From Bacteroidales bacterium (lineage in GTDB: Bacteria; Bacteroidota; Bacteroidia; Bacteroidales; VadinHA17): 5,754 nucleotides of DNA. The notes under the pieces were generated by a model. It did not search any database, was not told the DNA's origin, and saw only the letters and a list, made by a program, of their open reading frames with translations. The translations under genes were made by a program, and so were the position numbers. Location of the stretch: the NCBI GenBank assembly GCA_027451265.1, contig DAIDJT010000172.1:1-5754 (forward strand), in the 5' to 3' direction. Below are positions 1-5,754 of this stretch, piece by piece; position 1 is the stretch's first letter; every line of letters begins with the position of its first letter.

Positions 1-1
1 C

Positions 2-916
2 CACTTCGGACTCGAGCTGCTGGTATTCATGGTCAGGGTAAGTTACAACCAGAAACCGGGGCGGAAACTGATGATGAACACCTACAACGCCAAAGTGGTG
101 CCATCGCCAAGCACAATGACTGCCGCCGGCAGGAAGGTACTTGAGAATGATCCTGACTCTCCCGGCAGCCTGGGTATTGCCATTTCCGAAGCCATGGAGA
201 TAGCCGCGCAGGATCCGTATACAAAATATGCACTGGGCAGCGTGCTCAATCACGTCATCCTTCATCAGACGATCATCGGCCAGGAGGCAATGATACAGCT
301 GGAGAAGGCAGGTGACTATCCCGATGTGGTTATCGGCTGCTTCGGAGGTGGTTCAAACTTTTCCGGCATAGCATTTCCCTTCCTGAGGGAGAACCTCACC
401 AGGGGGATGAAGACAAGGCTGGTTGCGGTAGAGCCGGCGTCATGTCCCAAGCTTACCAAAGGAAAATTCACGTATGACTTTGGTGACCAGTCGGGGATGA
501 CACCACTGTTGCCGATGTACAGCCTGGGTCATAACTTCATCCCTGACAAGATCCATGCCGGCGGGCTGCGTTATCACGGCGCCGGGGTGCTTGTCAGCCA
601 GCTGCGGAAAGATGGATTCGTAGAGGCAAAGTCCAAGTTCCAGCGTGAATGCTTTGAGGGAGCCATTCTTTTTGCCCGTGCAGAAGGAATCCTTCCTGCT
701 CCCGAATCATCCTACGCCATTGCCGGAGCCCTGGATGAGGCCCGGAGGGCCGACCTGGAAGGAGTGTCAAAGACTATCCTGTTCAATCTCAGCGGTCACG
801 GTCATTTTGACATCACCGCCTATGAGAAGTACTTCGAAGGCAACCTGCCGGATCATGAAGCCACATCACAGGAGATTGACCAGTCACTGTCAAACTCGGC
901 TGTCCCGACCTTTTAA
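2..916 (+). CDS. trpB: TrpB2-type tryptophan synthase beta-like enzyme, partial (5' end outside window)
   Basis: This is a PLP-dependent fold-type II enzyme of the TrpB2 (TrpB-like) family. The reading frame is already open at base 2, and the residues before the first ATG (position 29) match the family, so that ATG is internal. The 304 visible codons compare with roughly 450 in full-length members; the N-terminal part with the PLP-binding lysine lies off the window. Numbered from the first visible codon, one sees the glycine-rich PLP-phosphate loop GGGSNF (115-120), HAGGLRYHG (185-193), the PAPESS segment (232-237) and the C-terminal NLSGHGHFD (262-270). The family is known to condense indole with L-serine to tryptophan, and some members act without TrpA. 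No trpA or other trp gene is visible, so a role in the main tryptophan pathway is not shown. One oddity is Tyr instead of the usual His after ESS. It converges with nrdJ. Family call is secure; exact in vivo reaction is not. Confidence 0.9.
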   Translation, partial: HFGLELLVFMVRVSYNQKPGRKLMMNTYNAKVVPSPSTMTAAGRKVLENDPDSPGSLGIAISEAMEIAAQDPYTKYALGSVLNHVILHQTIIGQEAMIQLEKAGDYPDVVIGCFGGGSNFSGIAFPFLRENLTRGMKTRLVAVEPASCPKLTKGKFTYDFGDQSGMTPLLPMYSLGHNFIPDKIHAGGLRYHGAGVLVSQLRKDGFVEAKSKFQRECFEGAILFARAEGILPAPESSYAIAGALDEARRADLEGVSKTILFNLSGHGHFDITAYEKYFEGNLPDHEATSQEIDQSLSNSAVPTF

Positions 917-930
917 AAGCGGAACCAGAG

Positions 931-1084
931 GATTTGCGAGGTGCGATTGGGGAGGTGCGATTGGGGAGTTGCGATTTGGGATTTGCGATTTGGGATTTGC
1001 GAGGTGCGATCTGCGATTTGCGATCTGCGATTGGGGAGTTGCGATTTCCGAGGTGCGATTTGCGATCTGCGATTTGGGATTTTG
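931..1084 (+). repeat. Array of 22 degenerate 7-bp tandem repeats (GATTTGC-like)
   Basis: Starting at 931 the sequence divides without any slip into 22 consecutive heptamers. Every unit begins with GA, and the consensus is GA(T/G)(T/G/C)(T/G)G(C/G). I count GATTTGC five times, GAGGTGC four, GATTGGG three, GATTTGG three, GATCTGC three, GAGTTGC two, and GATTTCC and GATTTTG once each. Multi-unit blocks recur: GATTGGG-GAGTTGC-GATTT.. appears at units 5-7 and 15-17, and GATTTGC-GAGGTGC at units 1-2 and 10-11, which suggests growth by duplication of several units at once. It begins 14 bases after the trpB-like stop and lies between convergent genes. The consensus has no stop codon in any of six frames, so it creates spurious open frames. 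Heptanucleotide tandem repeats (STRR) are known in cyanobacteria; function here is unknown. Confidence 0.93.
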
Positions 1085-1116
1085 GGATGCAGACCCGCCA
1101 GTGAGCGGAAACAGTC

Positions 1117-1137
1117 GCAATTCGAAATTCGAAAATC
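1117..1137 (-). repeat. Three heptamers in inverted orientation
   Basis: On the + strand this reads as three consecutive heptamers GCAATTC, GAAATTC and GAAAATC. Their reverse complements GATTTTC, GAATTTC and GAATTGC resemble the GATTTGC family of the 22-unit array, which ends 32 bases upstream. The arrangement is therefore a long array facing a short inverted one, which could pair imperfectly as a stem in RNA or single-stranded DNA. The seven-base phasing is directly visible; the common origin with the larger array is my inference from unit length and sequence. Confidence 0.6.
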
Positions 1138-1158
1138 TCTCTGTTGCATGTTACATAA

Positions 1159-1187
1159 GGAAGAGGGGACAATTCGCCCCCTCTTCC
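1159..1187 (-). terminator. Hairpin terminator candidate between convergent genes
   Basis: A perfect 10-bp inverted repeat, GGAAGAGGGG at 1159-1168 and CCCCTCTTCC at 1178-1187, encloses a 9-base loop. On the - strand it begins 30 bases after the nrdJ stop codon, the usual place for an intrinsic terminator. The downstream - strand sequence (TTATGTAAC) is only moderately T-rich and there is no proper T tract on the + side either. It may end nrdJ transcription, act on the trpB-like transcript arriving from the other side, or mainly stabilise 3' ends. Confidence 0.55.
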
Positions 1188-1216
1188 GTTACTGTGATAT
1201 GGAGTTTAATAAATGC

Positions 1217-3859
1217 TTAGCTGCACTTTGATGTTCCGCAGTCAGTGCATATCAGGCAACCTTCCTGGTAGATCAGGTTTGTTGAGTTGCAGTGATCACA
1301 CTTGCCTTTCGCCTTCGTGCCGTTGGGTATGTAACGCTTCAGTGAGCGCTCCACCCCGTTCTTCCATGTGTTGATTGACTCGCTGTCAAGCTTCATCGAT
1401 GAGACTAGCTCAACAACATCCTTGGCCGGCATTCCGTACCTCAGCACCCCTGAGATGAGACGGGCATAGTTCCAGAATTCTGGTTTGAACATATGCGAGA
1501 GCCCTCCGAGAGTGTTCTTGTAACCATACTTGTCAGTGTACTGGAAGTCATAGCGTGTATTCCCCGCGTCATCCTTGTTCTTGATGATCTTTCCCTTGAT
1601 TATGCTTTTCGGTATCGGGAACATCTCGTCATCCTGGAGGCCTGTGAAGATCTCGTACGGAATGCCATCCTTAAGCCCGACGAAGGCAATCCATTTCTCA
1701 TCGTTGTTCTGGAAGCGGATGACATCGGCATCAAGCACCTTGGGTCTGAGGGGCGACCAGTCGTTCTTCTTCTCCTCGCTGCTGCTCGAGACAAGGACGC
1801 CGGCCCTTGATCCGTCACGGTACACGGTGGCACCCTTGCATCCCTCCTTCCAGGCAGTCAGATATAGCTCTGATACAAGTTCCTCCTTAGCCTCGGAGGG
1901 AAGGTTGATAGTCACGCTGATTGAGTGGTCAACCCATTTCTGGATGGCCCCCTGCATTCGTACCTTGGCAACCCAGTCAACATCATTTGCTGTAGCCTTG
2001 TAATAGGGTGAGGATGCCACGATGTCATTGATCTGTGTCTCTGACATGTCCCTTACCTCCTCGTAGTTGTATCCGTTTACCTTCATCCAGTCGATGAACT
2101 TGTGGTGGAACACGGTGAATTCCTCCCAGTGGTCTCCTACCTCATCAATGAAGCTCACCTTCACATCCCTGTCATTGGGATTGACCTTGCGGCGGCGCTT
2201 GTAGAAAGGCATGAACACCGGTTCAATACCCGAGGTTGTCTGGCTCATCAGGCTTGTGGAGCCTGTCGGTGCTATGGTCAGCAGGGCGATGTTGCGCCTG
2301 CCGGTCTTTTCCATTTCGGCAACCATCTCAGGGTCTGCTTCGCGCATACGGCTGATGAAGGGATTATTTTTCTCCCTTTCGGCGCTGTAGATGGGGAAGG
2401 CACCTCGTTCAGCGGCCATCTTTGTTGAAGCCCTGTACGCTTCGATGGCGAGGGTACGGTGCACATTCACGGAGAATTCCGTAGCCTCGTCCGATCCGTA
2501 ACGCAGACCCAGTGCTGCGAGCATGTCACCCTCCGCGGTTATGCCTATGCCGGTACGCCTGCCCTCACCGGTCTTATGACGTATGTTGGCCCACAGGTTC
2601 CGTTCAACCTGCTTCAGTTCGTCGCCCTCCGGATCGGCATCTATCTTGGCGATGATTGCATCAATCTTTTCCTGTTCAAGGTCAATGATGTCATCCATTA
2701 TGCGCTGTGAGAGATGTGCATGCTGCCGGAAGAGGTCGAAGTCAAATTTCGCCTTCGGAGTAAAAGGATCCTTCACATAGCTGAAGAGGTTGATGGCTAT
2801 CAGGCGGCAGCTGTCATACGGACAGAGGGGTATCTCACCGCAGGGGTTGGTTGATACGGTTTCATAGCCGAGATCAGCGTAGCAGTCAGGAACGCTTTCC
2901 TTCCTGATTGTGTCCCAGAAGAGAACACCGGGTTCGGCTGATTTCCAGGCGTTGTGTACTATCTTGTTCCAGAGCTTGCCGGCGTCAATATCCTTGACAT
3001 ATTTCGGGTTTTCTGATTTGATCGGGTACTGCTGACGGAAGCTCTTCCCGTCAATCACCGCCTGCATGAAGTCATCCGTGATCTTCACAGACACGTTTGC
3101 GCCTGTCACCTTGCCTGCTTCCAGCTTGGCATCGATGAAGCTCTCCGCATCAGGATGCTTGATGGATATGGAGAGCATGAGCGCGCCGCGGCGGCCGTCC
3201 TGGGCCACCTCGCGGGTAGAGTTTGAATAGCGCTCCATGAAGGGAACCACGCCCGTTGAGGTGAGTGCGCTGTTAAGCACCGGCGAGCCCTTCGGGCGGA
3301 TGTGCGAGAGGTCATGCCCCACGCCGCCGCGGCGCTTCATGAGCTGAACCTGCTCCTGGTCAATCTTCATGATGCCGCCGTATGAGTCAGAGTCACCCTT
3401 GTTGCCAATCACAAAACAGTTTGACAGGGAGGCTATCTGAAAATCATTGCCTATACCTGTCATCGGGCCGCCCTGGGGAATTATATACCTGAAATCCCTG
3501 AATGCTTCAAATATGACCTCAACCGGAACAGGATTGGGATATTTCATCTCAATGCGGTGAACCTCAGATGCCAGGCGCATGTGCATGTCATCAGGTGTCT
3601 TTTCGTAGAGGTTGCCGAATGAGTCCTTGAGAGCATACTTGCTTGCCCACACCTTCGCCGCCAGGTCATCACCGCCGAAGTACTGACGGGTAGCCAGTAT
3701 AGCCTCCTCATAGGTGAAAGTCTTCTTTGAGCTTCCTCCCTGTGATTTGCTGGGCTTTCCCATCACCGGCTCTTCCTTTTTGCTTTTCTTCTCCTCTTTC
3801 CTTACCATTTCCTTTTCATTAGAGGCGACGGTAGCCGAATGGACAACTGAATCTCCCAT
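1217..3859 (-). CDS. nrdJ: Adenosylcobalamin-dependent class II ribonucleotide reductase NrdJ
   Basis: This cytoplasmic enzyme reduces ribonucleoside diphosphates to deoxyribonucleotides, using adenosylcobalamin to generate the active-site thiyl radical, and works without oxygen. The 880-residue frame is complete. Visible elements are SNCFV with the first redox cysteine (Cys148), NPCGE at 338-342 with the thiyl-radical Cys340 and Glu342, YDSCRL with the second redox Cys351, and PTGS (531-534). CKGATVYRDGSR (674-685) is typical of class II. A TSCPD-like region spans about 711-822, and a Cys-rich zinc finger ends the protein (Cys854, 857, 868, 871, 874, 879). Spacing of the three catalytic cysteines agrees with Thermotoga maritima NrdJ. 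No ATP-cone precedes the catalytic barrel; residues 1-47 are a charged, low-complexity extension, so Met18 or Met33 are alternative starts. The leader is A/T-rich with no clear Shine-Dalgarno sequence. No NrdR box or B12 riboswitch was recognised. It appears monocistronic in this window. Identity is secure. Confidence 0.97.
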   Translation of the reverse strand: MGDSVVHSATVASNEKEMVRKEEKKSKKEEPVMGKPSKSQGGSSKKTFTYEEAILATRQYFGGDDLAAKVWASKYALKDSFGNLYEKTPDDMHMRLASEVHRIEMKYPNPVPVEVIFEAFRDFRYIIPQGGPMTGIGNDFQIASLSNCFVIGNKGDSDSYGGIMKIDQEQVQLMKRRGGVGHDLSHIRPKGSPVLNSALTSTGVVPFMERYSNSTREVAQDGRRGALMLSISIKHPDAESFIDAKLEAGKVTGANVSVKITDDFMQAVIDGKSFRQQYPIKSENPKYVKDIDAGKLWNKIVHNAWKSAEPGVLFWDTIRKESVPDCYADLGYETVSTNPCGEIPLCPYDSCRLIAINLFSYVKDPFTPKAKFDFDLFRQHAHLSQRIMDDIIDLEQEKIDAIIAKIDADPEGDELKQVERNLWANIRHKTGEGRRTGIGITAEGDMLAALGLRYGSDEATEFSVNVHRTLAIEAYRASTKMAAERGAFPIYSAEREKNNPFISRMREADPEMVAEMEKTGRRNIALLTIAPTGSTSLMSQTTSGIEPVFMPFYKRRRKVNPNDRDVKVSFIDEVGDHWEEFTVFHHKFIDWMKVNGYNYEEVRDMSETQINDIVASSPYYKATANDVDWVAKVRMQGAIQKWVDHSISVTINLPSEAKEELVSELYLTAWKEGCKGATVYRDGSRAGVLVSSSSEEKKNDWSPLRPKVLDADVIRFQNNDEKWIAFVGLKDGIPYEIFTGLQDDEMFPIPKSIIKGKIIKNKDDAGNTRYDFQYTDKYGYKNTLGGLSHMFKPEFWNYARLISGVLRYGMPAKDVVELVSSMKLDSESINTWKNGVERSLKRYIPNGTKAKGKCDHCNSTNLIYQEGCLICTDCGTSKCS

Positions 3860-3860
3860 T

Positions 3861-3900
3861 GTTAGTTAAAAAATATTAAAGTTTGAAAATAAGTTAGTTA
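3861..3900. repeat. Pair of GTTAGTTA direct repeats in the nrdJ leader
   Basis: GTTAGTTA occurs at 3861-3868 and again at 3893-3900, start to start 32 bases, about three helical turns. Read on the nrdJ strand this is TAACTAAC, the nearer copy lying 1 base before the ATG. The two copies are exact. They could be operator half-sites or a chance repeat in A/T-rich DNA; no known regulator box is recognised. Confidence 0.4.
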
Positions 3901-3931
3901 GTCTACCTTCCGTAAATATGAACGGGTTATG

Positions 3932-3962
3932 CTAAAATAGGCAAGCAGGTCAGAGGAGGCAA
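3932..3962 (-). promoter_or_regulatory. Candidate nrdJ promoter, Bacteroidota -33/-7 type
   Basis: On the - strand TATTTTAG (3939 to 3932) matches the Bacteroidota -7 consensus TAnnTTTG at all but one defined position. A TTG (3962 to 3960) lies 20 bases upstream, where the -33 element is expected. Transcription would begin roughly 65-70 bases before the nrdJ ATG, giving a short leader. Such weak matches are common in A/T-rich DNA, so this is only the best candidate found in the region. Confidence 0.3.
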
Positions 3963-4028
3963 GAAGAAAATCTCTCTTTTATCAACATACATATTAACTT
4001 TTTGCACTGGGGTAAAATAAATAAGGGC

Positions 4029-4041
4029 GCCGGTATCCGGC
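4029..4041. other. Small GC-rich hairpin (GCCGG-TAT-CCGGC)
   Basis: A perfect 5-bp stem with a 3-base loop stands out in an A/T-rich setting. It is followed by a TTTTTA stretch on the + strand after five intervening bases, and on the - strand by T-rich sequence after a few bases. On the - strand the stem can be extended with a wobble pair and one mismatch. It could be a secondary terminator for read-through from the lipoprotein gene or a leftover structural element; no gene end on the + strand needs it. Confidence 0.3.
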
Positions 4042-4142
4042 ACTCCTTTTTATTAAGCCTAACCTTCTGTCTATGTCCCGCAAACTTCTCTTCATGTCCG
4101 CCAACCAGACCTCCGGAAATTTATCACGACCGGCACACTGAT

Positions 4143-4173
4143 AAAAAAGAAAGCTGCCTCGCTTTGAGGCAGC
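4143..4173 (-). terminator. Intrinsic terminator of the lipoprotein gene
   Basis: GCTGCCTC (4153-4160) and GAGGCAGC (4166-4173) form a perfect 8-bp stem with a 5-base loop. On the - strand it is followed directly by TTTCTTTTTT (4152 to 4143), a textbook T tract. The stem starts 57 bases after the lipoprotein stop codon. The + side is also T-rich (CTCTTTTATT), so it may work in both directions. It isolates nrdJ from upstream transcription. Confidence 0.88.
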
Positions 4174-4229
4174 CTCTTTTATTATCTCTTACGCAACTTA
4201 TGCTGCGTGTCAGATACTTTTCGTATTAC

Positions 4230-5726
4230 TTACTTCGAACTCACGTGGCTGAAATAAATACTATTCCTAAGTTGATTTACTCCGTTATAGGAACCCTTTG
4301 GTGCAATTACTGTCAGTGTATCACCAACTTTAATGCCTTTGTTGGCAATCAGGAATTTTCTGGCGTCGCCGGTTGCACCGTAACCCGGATAACATCCATA
4401 CACGTAGATTTCACTGTCGCCTTCCTTCAAATAAAGATTACCATAATCCGCATTGGCAATCGATGTGATTACGCCGGTTACCATGAAGTATGTATTGGCA
4501 TCGTCAGGTTTGGTCAGCACCTCTGCAATGGTTGCCGGTGTTACAGGAACAGAGGTTTCCAAAACGGCAGAACCAACCTGAGGAGTACCATTGTATGCGG
4601 CACGTTTTCCGACAATTGTGATGATATCACCCACTTTTAAACCTTTGGTACTGAAATCCTGAATACCATATACATAGATCTCACCTGAGAAATCGCTCAG
4701 GTATAATCTGCCGGATGTGGCATTGGTAATACTGGTTATCACACCTGTCAGGCGATACGGAATTGTACTGACTTCAGCTGCAATAAACTCGGCAACAGTT
4801 GCCTTCACAATCGCTCCTTTCTGGGTAATTGCTGTTTGTGAAGTATAGTCTTTAGTCCCGTCAGTGGTATGGAATGTGATTGTGGTTCCGCGGTCTCCGC
4901 CTGTATTGGCAGCAGCGTTGAATTTCACAACAGCAGACGTTCCTTTCGATTGGATGGAGGAAATTGACAACCATGATGCGGCATCTTCAGGAATTCCTAC
5001 CGATACGCCCTGTCCTTTGCAGGTAAGGTATGCAATAAATTCACCACCTTCGAGCGGAAGCGTTGCGTTTTTTACCGAATCAACTTTCACAAGTGATTTA
5101 TTGATTTTGAGAACTGTTACATCTACCAATTCCACCGTTGTTCCATAGGTGGTTTTTGGTCCCTGAACAGTTACTTCATCACCCACTTCAAGTCCTAAAC
5201 TTAAAAAGTTTTTCGTAGCACCCTTCGCATCAAGAGTACCATAGATATAAATGGTACCTGTTGCATCCTTCAAATACCAGTTGCCGTATTGTGTGTTGGC
5301 TATTGAAGTACAAATACCGGTTACCTTATAGGTCTTGTCGTTTGGTCCGGCAATTACATCCGCACAGGTGGCAGTTGCAACTGTTGCCAGGCCCTGGATG
5401 ACGTTTATTCTCTGAGTTTTGTCTCCACATTGAATTTTTACCTCTCCGGTGCGACCATTTAAGGTAGATGAAGCTGAAAACGTAAGGCTTGATTCACCTG
5501 CACCGCCGGAGGTTGAAGAGATAGTCAGCCACGATAAACTGTTCACTACTGTCCAGCTATCATTGGCGGTTACGGTAATGGACGTAGAACCACCCGCTAC
5601 CGGGATAGACACGTAAGATGTCGATACCTGAATTTCATCAAGCATCGTCGCAGAGAATTCATCGTTACAGCTTACCATCAAGGCAACTGCCGCGATGAAC
5701 ATCGGGAAAAAGTATTTTAGTTTCAT
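4230..5726 (-). CDS. BACON / OB-fold-like repeat surface lipoprotein
   Basis: This is a predicted lipoprotein of 498 residues with no recognisable catalytic domain. Residues 1-19 form a signal peptide ending MVS before the lipobox Cys20. Asp22 and Glu23 follow, resembling the acidic lipoprotein export signal that sends Bacteroidota lipoproteins to the outer surface. Order of domains: BACON 1 (about 31-112, with SWLTIS at 65-70), OB-like 1 (114-209), BACON 2 (212-303, SWLSIS at 251-256), OB-like 2 (308-393), OB-like 3 (396-494). The OB-like units share TG..TSI.N, YLK/YLS, IY(I/V)YG and G(L/I)(K/E)VGD blocks. BACON domains are associated with carbohydrate binding or act as spacers; similar OB units occur in YhcR-type extracellular nucleases. 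A binding role for glycan or nucleic acid is inferred. The gene looks lower in GC than nrdJ. The start is supported by the signal peptide and an AGGAA just upstream. It has its own terminator. Specific ligand unknown. Confidence 0.88.
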   Translation of the reverse strand: MKLKYFFPMFIAAVALMVSCNDEFSATMLDEIQVSTSYVSIPVAGGSTSITVTANDSWTVVNSLSWLTISSTSGGAGESSLTFSASSTLNGRTGEVKIQCGDKTQRINVIQGLATVATATCADVIAGPNDKTYKVTGICTSIANTQYGNWYLKDATGTIYIYGTLDAKGATKNFLSLGLEVGDEVTVQGPKTTYGTTVELVDVTVLKINKSLVKVDSVKNATLPLEGGEFIAYLTCKGQGVSVGIPEDAASWLSISSIQSKGTSAVVKFNAAANTGGDRGTTITFHTTDGTKDYTSQTAITQKGAIVKATVAEFIAAEVSTIPYRLTGVITSITNATSGRLYLSDFSGEIYVYGIQDFSTKGLKVGDIITIVGKRAAYNGTPQVGSAVLETSVPVTPATIAEVLTKPDDANTYFMVTGVITSIANADYGNLYLKEGDSEIYVYGCYPGYGATGDARKFLIANKGIKVGDTLTVIAPKGSYNGVNQLRNSIYFSHVSSK

Positions 5727-5728
5727 AT

Positions 5729-5733
5729 TTCCT
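5729..5733 (-). promoter_or_regulatory. Ribosome binding site candidate of the lipoprotein gene
   Basis: On the - strand AGGAA lies 2 bases before the ATG at 5726, within ACAGGAAAT. This is closer than the usual Shine-Dalgarno spacing, and such sites are weakly used in Bacteroidota, but together with the signal peptide it supports this start codon. The promoter itself would lie beyond the right edge of the window. Confidence 0.4.
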
Positions 5734-5754
5734 GTACTTTTTATTAGTTGAAAA

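Larger units (their letters stand above)
3860..4229. other. Intergenic region between nrdJ and the lipoprotein gene
   Basis: These 370 bases hold no convincing gene. From the nrdJ side outward they contain an A/T-rich nrdJ leader with a repeated GTTAGTTA, a weak Bacteroidota-style promoter candidate, a small GC-rich hairpin near 4035, and the terminator of the lipoprotein gene at 4143-4173. A + strand open frame starting at 4002 continues antisense into the lipoprotein gene and has no recognisable protein features. I see no tRNA, riboswitch or repeat element in the remainder (about 4055-4140). Confidence 0.7.

Noticed and set aside
931..1137. CRISPR array
   Set aside because: Units are 7 bp with no longer conserved repeat separated by unique spacers, and no cas gene is present.
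645..1231. Open frames on both strands across 645-1231, including a 191-codon + frame and a 119-codon - frame
   Set aside because: They owe their length to the stop-free heptamer array or to shadowing of the trpB-like gene; no start context, family features or plausible composition.
1493..2780. Several + strand frames of 65-142 codons antisense to nrdJ
   Set aside because: They are shadows of a conserved, complete nrdJ on the opposite strand.
4024..4046. tRNA fragment or attachment site suggested by GCCGGTATCCGGC
   Set aside because: There is no T-loop sequence, acceptor stem or CCA end, and no integrase or duplicated flank.
3860..4142. Cobalamin riboswitch or NrdR box controlling nrdJ
   Set aside because: I searched by eye on the nrdJ strand and found neither a B12 box in a riboswitch-like context nor an ACAC-N-TATA-N-GTGT type NrdR palindrome. 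A covariance-model search would settle it.
4002..4640. 212-codon + strand open frame
   Set aside because: Most of it is antisense to the well-supported lipoprotein gene and it runs across that gene's terminator; the translation shows no recognisable domain.

Overview
The window most likely comes from a bacterium of the phylum Bacteroidota, probably an anaerobic Bacteroidales-like lineage. The main evidence is a lipoprotein built from BACON domains, which are characteristic of this phylum, with acidic residues right after its lipobox cysteine. The A/T-rich leader of nrdJ, with no clear Shine-Dalgarno sequence, and a vitamin B12-dependent class II ribonucleotide reductase also fit. Nothing in the sequence fixes a genus.

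Layout. (1) Positions 2-916, + strand: the C-terminal two thirds of a TrpB2-type, PLP-dependent tryptophan synthase beta-like enzyme, cut by the left edge. (2) Positions 917-1216: a convergent intergenic region with a perfectly phased array of 22 degenerate heptamers, three heptamers in inverted orientation, and a 10-bp-stem hairpin just beyond the nrdJ stop. (3) Positions 1217-3859, - strand: complete nrdJ, 880 residues, with catalytic cysteines, the PTGS motif, a TSCPD-like region and a C-terminal cysteine-rich zinc finger. (4) Positions 3860-4229: intergenic, with the nrdJ leader, a weak promoter candidate, a small GC-rich hairpin and a strong intrinsic terminator for the upstream lipoprotein gene. 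(5) Positions 4230-5726, - strand: a complete 498-residue predicted surface lipoprotein in which BACON domains alternate with three related OB-fold-like repeats.

The three genes do not look like one pathway. trpB-like and nrdJ converge on a shared intergenic region. nrdJ and the lipoprotein gene share a strand but are separated by 370 bases and a terminator, so they are probably separate transcription units. NrdJ supplies deoxyribonucleotides, the TrpB2 homologue handles indole/serine chemistry, and the lipoprotein is probably a binding protein at the cell surface.

I see no defence system, mobile element, CRISPR array or RNA gene. The least ordinary items are the heptamer array with its inverted partner, and the alternating BACON/OB lipoprotein with no visible enzymatic domain.
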